The notes under the pieces: generated by a model
The model's input: the letters and a program-made list of their open reading frames with translations, nothing else
Database searches by the model: none
What the model was told of the DNA's origin: nothing
Shown: positions 53,418-62,118 of the stretch, piece after piece
Numbering within the stretch: the stretch's first letter is position 1
Layout: the number at the start of each line of letters is the position of its first letter
From: Pseudomonas sp. DC1.2
Lineage (GTDB): Bacteria > Pseudomonadota > Gammaproteobacteria > Pseudomonadales > Pseudomonadaceae
DNA: 64,000 nucleotides
Direction of reading: 5' to 3'
NCBI RefSeq assembly: GCF_034351645.1
Contig: NZ_CP133782.1
Location: 5,114,001 to 5,178,000 of the forward strand
Made by a program: the position numbers and the translations under genes

Positions 53418-54362
53418 ATGAAACGACTGATCAGCAGCTGCGTGCTCGCACTCAGCGGTACCGCTTTATTGAGCGCCAGTGTCATGGCGGCAGAACCCGC
53501 GGCGTGCCAGAGCGTGCGCATGGGCGTGGTCAACTGGACGGACGTGATCGCCACCAGCGCCATGACCCAAGTGCTGCTCGATGGCCTCGGCTACAGCACC
53601 AAACAAACCAGCGCGTCCCAGCAAATTATCTTCGCCGGGATCCGCGACCAGCGCCTGGACCTGTTTCTCGGTTACTGGAACCCGCTGATGACCCAGACCA
53701 TCAGCCCGTTCGTCGACAGCAAGCAGGTCAAAGTCCTGGAAGCCCCCAGCCTCAAAGACGCCCGCGCCACGCTCGCCGTACCGACTTACCTCGCCGACAA
53801 AGGCCTGAAAACCTTCGCCGACATCGCCAAGTTCGAGAAAGAACTGGGCGGCAAGATTTACGGCATCGAGCCTGGCTCGGGCGCCAACACCCAGATCAAG
53901 GACATGATCGCCAAGAACCGGTTCGGTCTGGGCAAGTTTCAGTTAGTGGAGTCCAGTGAAGCCGGAATGCTCTCGGCAGTGACCCGCGCCACCAAACGCA
54001 ACGAGGCCATCGTGTTCTTCGGTTGGGCGCCGCACCCGATGAACGTCAACGTGAAGATGACCTACCTCACCGGCAGCGAAGGTGCCTTGGGTCCGAACGA
54101 AGGCATGGCCACTGTCTGGACCGTCACCGCACCGAAATACGCCGAACAATGCCCTAACGTCAGCCGCTTGCTGAGCAACCTGACGTTCACCGCCGCCGAC
54201 GAAAGCCGGATGATGCAGCCGCTACTGGATCACAAAGACGCCTTCGAGTCGGCCAGGCAGTGGCTCAAGGACCACCCGCAAGACAAGCAGCGCTGGCTCG
54301 AAGGGGTGACCACGTTCGATGGCAAACCCGCCGCTGACAACCTGCAACTGACCAGTAAATAA
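53418..54362 (+). CDS. caiX: Carnitine-binding periplasmic ABC component
   Basis: 314 aa. Signal peptide about 1-24 (ALSGTALLSASVMA) followed by an OpuAC-type substrate-binding domain: GVVNWTDVIATSAMTQVLL, FLGYWNPLMTQ and FFGWAPHPMN supply the aromatic cage expected for a quaternary amine. It resembles CbcX of this window across its length. No permease or ATPase lies beside it; in P. aeruginosa CaiX delivers carnitine to the shared CbcWV core, which here is encoded at 62.1 kb. Confidence 0.92.
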   Translation: MKRLISSCVLALSGTALLSASVMAAEPAACQSVRMGVVNWTDVIATSAMTQVLLDGLGYSTKQTSASQQIIFAGIRDQRLDLFLGYWNPLMTQTISPFVDSKQVKVLEAPSLKDARATLAVPTYLADKGLKTFADIAKFEKELGGKIYGIEPGSGANTQIKDMIAKNRFGLGKFQLVESSEAGMLSAVTRATKRNEAIVFFGWAPHPMNVNVKMTYLTGSEGALGPNEGMATVWTVTAPKYAEQCPNVSRLLSNLTFTAADESRMMQPLLDHKDAFESARQWLKDHPQDKQRWLEGVTTFDGKPAADNLQLTSK

Positions 54363-54471
54363 ACCTGATTGAACCACCGCCTCGCAGCCCGAACGGGCTG
54401 CGAACAGAATCGCCACGCCTGAGCCACAGCCAAGCCACACCTAAAATTCTCGCCTGCAAGGAAACCGCCTC

Positions 54472-55359
54472 ATGAACCACGACGTCATCATCACCTGCGC
54501 ACTCACCGGTGCTGGCGACACGACCGCCAGAAGTCCACACGTGCCGGTCACCCCTAAACAAATCGCAGCCGCCGCCGTGGAAGCTGCCAAGGCTGGCGCC
54601 ACCGTGGTCCACTGCCATGTTCGAGACCCGCAAACCGGCAAATTCAGCCGCGACGTGGCGCTGTACCGCGAACTGATGGAACGCATCCGCGAGGCGGACG
54701 TGGACATCATCGTCAACCTCACCGCAGGCATGGGTGGCGATCTGGAGATCGGCGCTGGCGAAGACCCGATGGCGTTCGGCCCGAACACTGACCTGGTCGG
54801 CCCGCTGACCCGACTGGCCCACGTCGAAGCCTTATTACCGGAAATCTGCACCCTGGACTGCGGCACGCTGAACTTCGGTGACGGCGACACTATTTACGTC
54901 TCCACCCCGGCCCAACTGCGCGCTGGCGCCAAACGCATTCAAGAGCTGGGCGTGAAGGCTGAACTGGAAATTTTCGACACCGGTCACCTGTGGTTCGCCA
55001 AACAAATGATCAAGGAAGGCCTGCTAGACGACCCACTGTTTCAACTGTGCCTGGGCATTCCCTGGGGCGCGCCGGCCGACACCACGACCATGAAAGCCAT
55101 GGTCGATAATCTGCCGACCAACGCGGTCTGGGCCGGGTTCGGCATCGGTCGCATGCAAATGCCGATGGCCGCACAAGCGGTGCTGCTCGGTGGCAACGTG
55201 CGGGTCGGGCTGGAAGATAACTTGTGGCTGGACAAAGGGGTTCTCGCGACCAACGGCCAATTGGTTGAACGCGCCAGCGAAATCCTCAGCCGCCTCGGCG
55301 CCCGGGTTCTGACGCCGGCTGAAGGCCGGGCAAAAATGGGCCTGACACAGCGCGGTTAA
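54472..55359 (+). CDS. cdhC: 3-dehydrocarnitine:acetyl-CoA betainyl transferase (BKACE family)
   Basis: 295 aa of the BKACE/DUF849 family. Zinc ligands are expected in VVHCHVRDP (His-x-His) and later in [12 protein letters not shown] region; [10 protein letters not shown] and [14 protein letters not shown] are family blocks. It cleaves 3-dehydrocarnitine with acetyl-CoA to acetoacetate and betainyl-CoA, the second step of carnitine catabolism. RBS about 10 bases before the ATG. Followed by a REP-rich gap, then cdhA. Confidence 0.93.
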   Translation: MNHDVIITCALTGAGDTTARSPHVPVTPKQIAAAAVEAAKAGATVVHCHVRDPQTGKFSRDVALYRELMERIREADVDIIVNLTAGMGGDLEIGAGEDPMAFGPNTDLVGPLTRLAHVEALLPEICTLDCGTLNFGDGDTIYVSTPAQLRAGAKRIQELGVKAELEIFDTGHLWFAKQMIKEGLLDDPLFQLCLGIPWGAPADTTTMKAMVDNLPTNAVWAGFGIGRMQMPMAAQAVLLGGNVRVGLEDNLWLDKGVLATNGQLVERASEILSRLGARVLTPAEGRAKMGLTQRG

Positions 55360-55375
55360 TCACCCACAACGCTTT

Positions 55376-55478
55376 CCAATGGTGGAAGCGATCCGGCTCG
55401 CGAAGAGGCTGTCACCTCCCGCATCCGTGCAAACTGACACTGCGCATTCGCGACCACGCCCGCCCCCACAAGGGACCA
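55376..55478. repeat. REP-like inverted repeat between cdhC and cdhA
   Basis: The gap carries GATCCGGCTCGCGAAGAGGC and a partly inverted GCGCATTCGCGACCACGCCC arm, with the CCCACAAGG tail usual for these Pseudomonas extragenic palindromes. Arms are degenerate. Confidence 0.55.
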
Positions 55479-55501
55479 CCGAATTCATTCAGGAAGTTGC
55501 C

Positions 55502-56467
55502 ATGACCTTCATCACCGAAATCAAAACCTTCGCAGCGCTGGGCAGCGGTGTCATTGGCAGCGGCTGGGTCTCCCGCGCCCTCGCCCACGGCCTCGATGTC
55601 GTGGCCTGGGACCCGGCGCCCGGCGCCGAAGCGGCCTTGCGCAAACGCGTCGCCAATGCCTGGGGCGCGCTGGAAAAACAAGGCCTGGCGCCTGGCGCAT
55701 CGCAAGATCGGTTGCGCTTTGTCACGACCATCGAAGCGTGCGTGCGCGACGCCGATTTCATCCAGGAAAGCGCGCCAGAACGGCTTGAATTGAAACTGGA
55801 ACTGCACGCAAAAATCAGCGCGGCGGCCAAGCCCAATGCACTGATCGGCTCCAGCACCTCGGGGTTGCTGCCGAGCGAGTTTTACGAAGGTTCAACCCAC
55901 CCGGAACGCTGCGTAGTCGGGCACCCGTTTAACCCGGTATATCTGTTGCCGCTGGTGGAAGTGGTCGGCGGCAGGAACACCGCGCCGGAAGCCATTCAAG
56001 CGGCGATCAAAGTCTATGAGTCCTTAGGCATGCGCCCGCTGCATGTGCGCAAGGAAGTGCCGGGGTTTATCGCCGACCGCTTGCTCGAAGCGCTGTGGCG
56101 TGAAGCGCTGCACCTGGTCAACGACGGCGTGGCGACGACCGGTGAAATTGACGATGCGATTCGCTTTGGCGCGGGGTTGCGGTGGTCGTTCATGGGTACG
56201 TTTTTGACCTATACCCTGGCGGGCGGCGATGCCGGCATGCGGCACTTCATGGCGCAATTCGGCCCGGCGCTACAGTTGCCGTGGACCTATTTGCCGGCAC
56301 CGGAGCTCACCGAAAAGTTGATCGACGACGTGGTGGACGGCACCACTGAGCAGTTAGGTACACACAGCATCTCGGCGCTGGAGCGTTATCGTGATGACTG
56401 TTTGCTGGCGGTGCTGGAGGCGGTGAAAACCACCAAGGAAAAGCATGGAATGGCGTTTAGCGAATAA
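55502..56467 (+). CDS. cdhA: L-carnitine dehydrogenase
   Basis: 321 aa of the 3-hydroxyacyl-CoA dehydrogenase family. NAD-binding [15 protein letters not shown] (about 13-27), [13 protein letters not shown], the catalytic His in [18 protein letters not shown] and [21 protein letters not shown]. It oxidises L-carnitine to 3-dehydrocarnitine. Start at 55502 (MTFITEIKT) with AGGAAG before it. Confidence 0.95.
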   Translation: MTFITEIKTFAALGSGVIGSGWVSRALAHGLDVVAWDPAPGAEAALRKRVANAWGALEKQGLAPGASQDRLRFVTTIEACVRDADFIQESAPERLELKLELHAKISAAAKPNALIGSSTSGLLPSEFYEGSTHPERCVVGHPFNPVYLLPLVEVVGGRNTAPEAIQAAIKVYESLGMRPLHVRKEVPGFIADRLLEALWREALHLVNDGVATTGEIDDAIRFGAGLRWSFMGTFLTYTLAGGDAGMRHFMAQFGPALQLPWTYLPAPELTEKLIDDVVDGTTEQLGTHSISALERYRDDCLLAVLEAVKTTKEKHGMAFSE

Positions 56468-56478
56468 CCCTCCCCTCT

Positions 56479-56510
56479 GATCGTTCCCACGCTCTGCGTG
56501 GGAACGATAA
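56479..56510. repeat. REP palindrome between cdhA and cdhB
   Basis: TGATCGTTCCCACGC and GCGTGGGAACGATAA around CTCT; one of the cleanest copies of this REP family in the window. Confidence 0.85.
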
Positions 56511-56535
56511 TGCCCGATCATGCCCGGAGAGCATC

Positions 56536-57012
56536 ATGCCCACCCTCACCACCTACCAAACCACAATTATCCCGGAATGGGTCGACTACAACGGCCATCT
56601 GCGCGATGCCTTCTACCTGCTGATTTTCAGCTACGCCACCGACGCCTTGATGGATCGCTTAGGGCTCGACAGCAGCAACCGCGAAGCCAGCGGCCACTCA
56701 CTGTTCACCCTCGAACTGCACCTCAACTACCTGCACGAAGTGAAGCTCGACGCGGAGGTCGAGGTCCACACCCAAATCATCGCCCACGACCAAAAACGCT
56801 TGCACCTCTACCACAGCCTGCATGGGGTGGGCGCTGACAAAGAACTGGCCGGCAACGAACAAATGTTGTTGCACGTCGACCTCGCTGGACCGCGCTCCGC
56901 GCCGTTCAGTGAGAAGACCTTAAGCGCTTTGCAAGTGATCGTTGGCGATCAGGCTGACTTGCCCGCGCCAGAACTCATTGGCCGGGTCATCGCGTTACCG
57001 CCGCCCAAGTAG
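56536..57012 (+). CDS. cdhB: Betainyl-CoA thioesterase
   Basis: 158 aa hotdog-fold acyl-CoA thioesterase: EWVDYNGHLRDAFYLLIFSYATD contains the Asp of the 4HBT family (YNGHLRD), and HSLFTLELHLNYLHEV and HVDLAG follow. It hydrolyses betainyl-CoA to glycine betaine, delivering the substrate of GbcAB. Last gene of the carnitine set; a small hypothetical gene follows. Confidence 0.93.
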   Translation: MPTLTTYQTTIIPEWVDYNGHLRDAFYLLIFSYATDALMDRLGLDSSNREASGHSLFTLELHLNYLHEVKLDAEVEVHTQIIAHDQKRLHLYHSLHGVGADKELAGNEQMLLHVDLAGPRSAPFSEKTLSALQVIVGDQADLPAPELIGRVIALPPPK

Positions 57013-57069
57013 GCGCCTGTGGGCGCGAGACGGCCGCAATCCGCAAACCCCTTGGCTGATAATTCACCA

Positions 57070-57213
57070 GCAAAAAAAAGCCCCGATCAAGCCATGACAG
57101 GATCGGGGCACGGGGTACTGTTGAAGCACTGTTGCAGCGAGGGTGACCAAACCTTCGTGAAGCCAACTGAGCCCAGTGTGCCCACTCCGCTCTCAGACGA
57201 GTTAGCCGAAAAC
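57070..57213 (-). ncRNA. Candidate small RNA on the minus strand
   Basis: Reading the minus strand, GCCCCGATC (57109-57101) and GATCGGGGC (57088-57080) form a perfect 9-base stem followed by TTTTTTTT, a textbook rho-independent terminator. No minus-strand coding gene leads into it: the nearest upstream one, gbdR, ends at 57683 behind its own terminator. A weak promoter TTGTCG-N16-TATGAA (57247 to 57220) would give a transcript of about 144 bases. Not recognised as a named sRNA. Confidence 0.4.
57080..57109 (-). terminator. Rho-independent terminator, minus strand, with eight-U tail
   Basis: GCCCCGATC / GATCGGGGC stem with a 12-base loop and a run of eight T on the minus strand (A8 on the plus strand at 57072-57079). 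On the plus strand no T-run follows, so it serves minus-strand transcription. Confidence 0.85.
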
Positions 57214-57321
57214 GACCTGTTCATAGGTAATGCAGCCACGGCGACAAATCGCCCTTGCCGTTCCCTCACGCCCCTACCAGAATCGAGCGCACGACACCGT
57301 TCCCTGAAGAAGGATTGCGTC

Positions 57322-57585
57322 ATGATGCACGCCGATTTGATTGACCAGGAAGACCTGCTGGGCCAGCTGAAGTCGTTGGGGTTTCAAGTGCCGAACGGCG
57401 CCACCGCCGAGCAGGCTTGCGAGTGTGCTGTGCGGGGTTTGAACGATGAGCGGGCGATGACGCTGCGCACCATGGTCAAGCAGATGTACACCAGCAGCGC
57501 GACCATTTTGCCGGCAGTGCGCCAGGCGATCGACAAGCAACTGCTGCCGGCATTGGCGCAGTACCAGCTCAGTCATAACGCCTGA
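57322..57585 (+). CDS. Small conserved-looking hypothetical protein
   Basis: 87 aa, helical and acidic (MMHADLIDQEDLLGQLKSLG..., ending ...QLLPALAQYQLSHNA). AGAAGGA at 57308-57314 fits ATG 57322; a longer frame back to 57019 runs through the putative sRNA region and is unlikely to be coding. Two Cys in EQACECAVRG. Not recognised. It lies between cdhB and the convergent gbdR. Confidence 0.65.
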   Translation: MMHADLIDQEDLLGQLKSLGFQVPNGATAEQACECAVRGLNDERAMTLRTMVKQMYTSSATILPAVRQAIDKQLLPALAQYQLSHNA

Positions 57586-57597
57586 CAGATCCCATCC

Positions 57598-57663
57598 CGA
57601 GCAGGCTCACGCATTTGACCCGGCGCGCCCAAGGGAGCGCGGTCAAATGCGCTAGCCTGCTCG
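57598..57663. repeat. Long inverted repeat between convergent genes (REP and bidirectional terminator)
   Basis: CGAGCAGGCT-cac-GCATTTGACC (57598-57620) is inverted against GGTCAAATGC-gct-AGCCTGCTCG (57641-57663): 20 of 23 bases pair around a 20-base GC-rich loop. The outer arms match the GAGCAGGCTCGCG REP family; the inner arms do not, so it is a composite. Confidence 0.8.
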
Positions 57664-57682
57664 CGAATGAAGGCGCCTGGGC

Positions 57683-58786
57683 CTAGAGCCTTACGCTAGC
57701 AAAAGTCGATTCATTGCGCGCCTGACTCAAGGCCGACAATGGACCGGACAACGGCGACAGCACCAATGCTTGCGGCAATGGCAGCATCGCTACCTGCTGC
57801 GTGGTGTTGGAACCGACGCGCTCGTCGCGTGGCGGAATGCCGAAATATTCGCGGTAACACTTGGAGAAGTGCGGGGTGGAGACGAAGCCGCACACCGACG
57901 CCACTTCGATGATCGACATCGGCGTTTGCTTGAGCAGTTGCCGAGCGCGAATCAGGCGCAGTTTCAGGTAGTAACGGGACGGCGAGCAGTGCAGGTATTT
58001 CTGGAACAGCCGCTCTAGCTGACGCCGCGACACGGCGACATACACCGCCAGTTCGTCGAGGTCGATCGGCTCTTCAAGGTTGGCCTCCATCAGCGCGACG
58101 ATTTCCTGCAACTTCGGCTGATTGGTGCCGAGCATGTGCTTGAGCGGCACACGCTGGTGATCCTGTTCATTACGGATACGTTCATAGACGAACATCTCCG
58201 AGATCGCGGCAGACAGCTCACGGCCGTGATCGCGGCTGATCAGGTGCAGCATCATGTCCAACGGCGCGGTGCCACCAGAGCTGGTGAAACGGTTGCGGTC
58301 GAGGGTAAACAGACGCGTGCTCATGGACACCCGCGGGAAGGCTTCCTGCATCGAAGCCAGGCATTCCCAGTGAACGCTGCAATCGAAACCGTCCAGCAGG
58401 CCCGCGCAAGCCAGCGCCCAACTGCCTGTGCAGACGGCGCCGAGGCGACGTGACTGGCGCGCCTGGCTTTGCAACCACGACACGTGTTCGCGGGTGACGG
58501 TGCGCTGGATACCGATACCACCGCACACAATCACGATGTCCAGGGCGGGAGCTTTTTGCATGGCGCAGTCGGGGGTGATCTGCAGACCGTCACTCGCCCA
58601 GACCTGACCGCCATCGACAGTGAGAGTGGTCCAGCGATACAGCTCGCGACCGGACAATTGGTTGGCCATGCGCAGGGGTTCTACTGCGGAGGCCAGAGAA
58701 ATCAGCGTGAAATTGTCCAGCAGCAAAAAGCCGATGGATTGAGGCGCACGGTTCTGGGGTTGGGCCCCGGAGTTGAACGACGTCAT
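57683..58786 (-). CDS. gbdR: AraC/GlxA-family regulator of glycine betaine catabolism
   Basis: 367 aa. DJ-1/PfpI-like domain (about 17-195, with VICGGIGIQRTVTREHVSWL and GAVCTGSWALACAGLLDG) and C-terminal AraC HTH (about 228-325: LAVYVAVSRRQLERLFQKYL, STPHFSKCYREYFGIPPRDER). GbdR responds to glycine betaine and dimethylglycine and activates gbc, dgc, sdaB, cbc and choline-related genes in P. aeruginosa. AGGAGAT RBS. Encoded next to sdaB on the same strand, as in P. aeruginosa. Confidence 0.94.
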   Translation of the reverse strand: MTSFNSGAQPQNRAPQSIGFLLLDNFTLISLASAVEPLRMANQLSGRELYRWTTLTVDGGQVWASDGLQITPDCAMQKAPALDIVIVCGGIGIQRTVTREHVSWLQSQARQSRRLGAVCTGSWALACAGLLDGFDCSVHWECLASMQEAFPRVSMSTRLFTLDRNRFTSSGGTAPLDMMLHLISRDHGRELSAAISEMFVYERIRNEQDHQRVPLKHMLGTNQPKLQEIVALMEANLEEPIDLDELAVYVAVSRRQLERLFQKYLHCSPSRYYLKLRLIRARQLLKQTPMSIIEVASVCGFVSTPHFSKCYREYFGIPPRDERVGSNTTQQVAMLPLPQALVLSPLSGPLSALSQARNESTFASVRL

Positions 58787-59293
58787 CGCGGTATCTCCTC
58801 ACACAAAGCGGATGATGGCCTCAGGCGGAGGCTCTTGTTATGGCCATCGTTCTCGCGTGGGAGACGGGCTTTGTAATGACAGAGCAATTGCCATGCCTGA
58901 AATTGAATGAGCGTTCAATAACTCCTGAAAACGACGCCGTGGCGTGTCTGGATATGCCGTGCGACGAGTAGAGGTTATAAGTGCCATCAACGGCCCCAGG
59001 CCATAGGCCCCATTGCGCTTGAGCACATCGGTAGCACTTGTGGGAACAGGGCCGGAAGGTGTCAGGAGGGAGTGTCACCGCAAGCACGGGTGACAGACGG
59101 TCAAGGACGGATGAGGTCACCGCTCACCGCAACGTTGCTTGTCTGATTGCGACGCGCCAAAACATGGCGCGCTGTCGTGCAGGTGTTCACTTAGCGCGCA
59201 GTTTTGACTGCTCTGGCGCTGTCGCGGGCAAGCTTTTCGCCGCTCACAACTCAACCGGGGACTGAGCCTTCTCGCGATGCAGTCGAGTCGGTC
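58787..59293 (-). promoter_or_regulatory. gbdR promoter gap
   Basis: 507 bases without a supported gene between sdaB and gbdR. It contains the dyad ACGCC-GT-GGCGT (58934-58945) inside ACGACGCC, a sequence also found in the cbcX control repeat, so autoregulation by GbdR is possible. A GTCGCGGGCAAGC REP-like fragment lies near 59219. I see no terminator for gbdR-side or sdaB-side transcripts beyond this. Confidence 0.4.
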
Positions 59294-60670
59294 TTAGCAT
59301 TCCACCGCGCTGACCGCCAAGCCACCGCGTGATGTCTCCTTGTATTTGTCATGCATGTCCGCACCGGTGTCACGCATGGTGCGAATCACCCGGTCCAGCG
59401 AGATAAAGTGCTGGCCGTCACCGCGCAATGCCATCTGCGCCGCATTGATCGCCTTCACCGCCGCAATGGCATTGCGTTCGATACACGGCACCTGCACCAG
59501 CCCACCCACCGGGTCGCACGTCAGGCCGAGGTTATGCTCCAGGCCAATTTCCGCCGCGTTGCACAACTGCTCAGGCGTGGCGCCGAGAATCTCCGCGAGC
59601 CCCGCCGCCGCCATGGCGCACGCCGAGCCGACTTCGCCCTGGCATCCGACTTCGGCACCGGAAATCGAGGCGTTCTTCTTGCACAGAATCCCCACCGCCG
59701 CCGCACTCAGAAAGTAGTCAACCACATTGGCGTCCGTGACCACTTCGCTGAACTTCATAAAGTAGTGCAGCACCGCCGGGATGATCCCCGCCGCGCCATT
59801 GGTCGGCGCCGTCACCATCCGGCCCCCGGCGGCATTCTCTTCATTGACGGCCAAGGCGAACAAGTTGACCCACTCCATCGCGCTCAGGGTCGAGCCGATC
59901 ACATTGGGCTTACCCAACTCTTGCAGGCTGCGATGCAACTTCGCCGCCCGCCGACGTACATTAAGGCCTCCGGGCAAGATGCCCTCGTGCTTGAGGCCTT
60001 GCTCGACACAATCCTGCATGGCCCGCCAGAGCTTCATCAGACCACCACGGATCTCCTCTTCGCTGCGCCAGACTTTCTCGTTGGCCATCATCAACTCGGC
60101 GACACGCAGGTTATGCGTCTGACAGAGGCTCAGCAGTTCCACAGCGCTGGAGAAGTCATACGGCAACACCGTGCGATCAAGGTCCACCACACCGCTGGCC
60201 GCCTGGGCTTCATCGACGACAAACCCGCCGCCAATGGAATAGTAGGTATCGCGATGCAGTTCCCGGTGATCGCCCTCAACGATGAGCGTCATGGCGTTGG
60301 GGTGGAACGGCAGGTTTTCGTCGATCAGGCGCATGTCCCGGGCCCAGATGAAGGGCACCGACAAGCGACCGTCAAGCAGCAGGGTGTGGGTTTCACGCAG
60401 GCTCTCGATGCGCAGGCCGATTTGCGACGGATCAATTGCATCCGGCCACTCACCCATCAGGCCCATGATCACCGCGTTGTCGCTACCGTGGCCGATGCCG
60501 GTGGCAGACAACGAACCATAGAGTTGCACTTCGACACGGCGAACCTGTTCCAGCAGGTGTTTTTCGCGCAATGACTCAACGAACAGCGCAGCGGCACGCA
60601 TAGGCCCGACAGTGTGCGAACTGGAAGGACCGATGCCGATTTTGAACAGGTCGAAAACGCTAATAGCCAT
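59294..60670 (-). CDS. sdaB: L-serine ammonia-lyase (iron-sulfur)
   Basis: 458 aa single-chain L-serine dehydratase: SDH beta domain (about 1-155, with MAISVFDLFKIGIGPSSSHT) and alpha domain (about 185-455). 4Fe-4S cysteines are expected in CKKNASISGAEVGCQGEVG and CNAAEIGLEHNLGLTCDPVGG. It converts serine from GlyA to pyruvate and ammonia, the exit of the betaine pathway into central metabolism. Start at 60670; upstream GGAG. Confidence 0.95.
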   Translation of the reverse strand: MAISVFDLFKIGIGPSSSHTVGPMRAAALFVESLREKHLLEQVRRVEVQLYGSLSATGIGHGSDNAVIMGLMGEWPDAIDPSQIGLRIESLRETHTLLLDGRLSVPFIWARDMRLIDENLPFHPNAMTLIVEGDHRELHRDTYYSIGGGFVVDEAQAASGVVDLDRTVLPYDFSSAVELLSLCQTHNLRVAELMMANEKVWRSEEEIRGGLMKLWRAMQDCVEQGLKHEGILPGGLNVRRRAAKLHRSLQELGKPNVIGSTLSAMEWVNLFALAVNEENAAGGRMVTAPTNGAAGIIPAVLHYFMKFSEVVTDANVVDYFLSAAAVGILCKKNASISGAEVGCQGEVGSACAMAAAGLAEILGATPEQLCNAAEIGLEHNLGLTCDPVGGLVQVPCIERNAIAAVKAINAAQMALRGDGQHFISLDRVIRTMRDTGADMHDKYKETSRGGLAVSAVEC

Positions 60671-61104
60671 GACTGCCGAACTCCAGGATGTGCCTACTCC
60701 GGACGCAAAAGCGCCCAGTGACGGAGCTGCTACGCTCAAGCTGCAATCCGCCGGGATGGCCGCATCATCCGGCTTTTACCTGTCGCTCGCCGTCTCACAC
60801 CGACGCACTCATGCCCACCAACGCCGCCAGTCACTCGCGTTACGTTTTCACGGTTTTTTTACGGTCCACAGGAGCAAAAAAGTCTGAAACTAGCTGTAAA
60901 CGACCTCACTGACACTGGATACGACCATCCCTGTACTGGTTACGACGCCCCCTGTAGGCGTCAGATTTTCACTGGTACATGATCGTCTCGACTCGATTGC
61001 AAGGCATCGCGGTAAAGCTGTCTCCAAATCGCCATCCAACCGCAACTTATAAACGCGGTGATCCAGTCGGAACACTGCCAAAAAAAACACTAAGGAGTCC
61101 ACCC
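60671..61104. promoter_or_regulatory. Divergent sdaB-cbcX control region
   Basis: 434 bases. It holds the 21-base-period repeat at 60920-60956 (listed separately), the dyad GACGCC/GGCGTC (60944-60949 and 60957-60962) and the RBS of cbcX (TAAGGAG at 61091-61097). No protein-coding frame inside is convincing. Confidence 0.55.
60920..60956 (+). promoter_or_regulatory. Tandem 21-bp-period direct repeat upstream of cbcX (candidate GbdR operator)
   Basis: TACGAC-N4-CCTGTA occurs at 60920-60935 and again at 60941-60956, a period of exactly 21 bases and 12 of 12 defined positions identical. This matches the same-face tandem half-sites of AraC-family activators. cbcXWV is GbdR-dependent in P. aeruginosa, so GbdR is the likely ligand. 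It lies about 150 bases before the cbcX ATG. Confidence 0.72.
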
Positions 61105-62052
61105 ATGAAAGGTTCCCCGTCGTTGTTGTTGGCCGCCATGCTGAGTCTGCCGTTACTGGCTCAAGCCGCAGAACCGGCGCAGTGCAGTACTGTGAATTTC
61201 TCCGATGTCGGCTGGACTGACATTACCGCCACCACCGCTACCACCAGCGTCGTACTCAACGCCCTGGGCTACAAAACCAAAACCACAATGATTTCCGTAC
61301 CGGTGACCTACAAGTCCCTGGCAGACGGCAAGAACATGGACGTGTTCCTCGGCAACTGGATGCCCACCATGGAAAACGACATCAAGGCTTACCGTGATGC
61401 CGGCACCGTGGAAACCGTGCGCACTAACCTCAAAGGCGCCAAGTACACCCTGGCAGTGCCACAAGCGCTGTATGACAAAGGGCTTCACGACTTCGCCGAC
61501 ATCCCGAAATTCAAGAAAGAACTCGACGGCAAGATCTACGGGATCGAACCAGGTAACGACGGCAACCGTCTGATCCAGAGCATGATCGACAAGAACGCCT
61601 TCGGTCTCAAAGACGCAGGCTTCAAAGTCGTCGAGTCCAGCGAAGCCGGGATGCTGTCGCAAGTGGACCGTGCGCAGAAACGCGACACCGCCGTGGTCTT
61701 CCTTGGCTGGGCACCGCACCCGATGAACAAGCGCTTCAAAATCCAGTACCTCACCGGCGGTGATGATTACTTCGGTCCCGACTTCGGTGCGGCCACCGTG
61801 CTGACCAACACTCGCAAGGGTTATGCCCAAGAGTGCAGCAACGTCGGTCAGTTGCTGAAAAATCTCGAGTTCACCGTGGACATGGAAAGCTCGCTGATGG
61901 GCAACATCCTGGACGACAAGATGAAGCCTGAAGCGGCCGCCAAGGCCTGGTTGCAGAAGAACCCGCAGGTGCTCGATACCTGGCTCGCTGGCGTGACCAC
62001 CATTGACGGTAAGCCTGGCCTGGAGGCCGTGAAAGCCAAGATCGCCCAGTAA
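61105..62052 (+). CDS. cbcX: Choline/betaine-binding periplasmic ABC component
   Basis: 315 aa. Signal peptide about 1-21 (LLAAMLSLPLLAQAA), then an OpuAC-type domain with FSDVGWTDITATTATTSVVL, FLGNWMPTMENDIKAY and FLGWAPHPMNKRF, which provide the Trp/Tyr cage for a trimethylammonium group. It is the cognate receptor of CbcWV. Similar to CaiX at 53.4 kb. RBS TAAGGAG. Confidence 0.94.
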   Translation: MKGSPSLLLAAMLSLPLLAQAAEPAQCSTVNFSDVGWTDITATTATTSVVLNALGYKTKTTMISVPVTYKSLADGKNMDVFLGNWMPTMENDIKAYRDAGTVETVRTNLKGAKYTLAVPQALYDKGLHDFADIPKFKKELDGKIYGIEPGNDGNRLIQSMIDKNAFGLKDAGFKVVESSEAGMLSQVDRAQKRDTAVVFLGWAPHPMNKRFKIQYLTGGDDYFGPDFGAATVLTNTRKGYAQECSNVGQLLKNLEFTVDMESSLMGNILDDKMKPEAAAKAWLQKNPQVLDTWLAGVTTIDGKPGLEAVKAKIAQ

Positions 62053-62061
62053 CTGCTTACG

Positions 62062-62083
62062 CCGGGCGGGTTCGCCTGCCCGG
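62062..62083 (+). terminator. Hairpin between cbcX and cbcW
   Basis: CCGGGC (62062-62067) and GCCCGG (62078-62083) within a longer GC dyad, without a strong U-run. A hairpin after the binding-protein gene is common in ABC operons and could keep CbcX in excess over the permease. Confidence 0.55.
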
Positions 62084-62118
62084 GCTGTTTATTTCCTTGC
62101 ATGCGGACGTTCACTACC

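Noticed and set aside
57019..57321. N-terminal extension of the small gene before gbdR
   Set aside because: The extension crosses a terminator hairpin and lacks an RBS; ATG 57322 has a good one.
59351..60574. 407-codon open frame opposite sdaB
   Set aside because: Shadow of sdaB with low-complexity His/Arg-rich translation.
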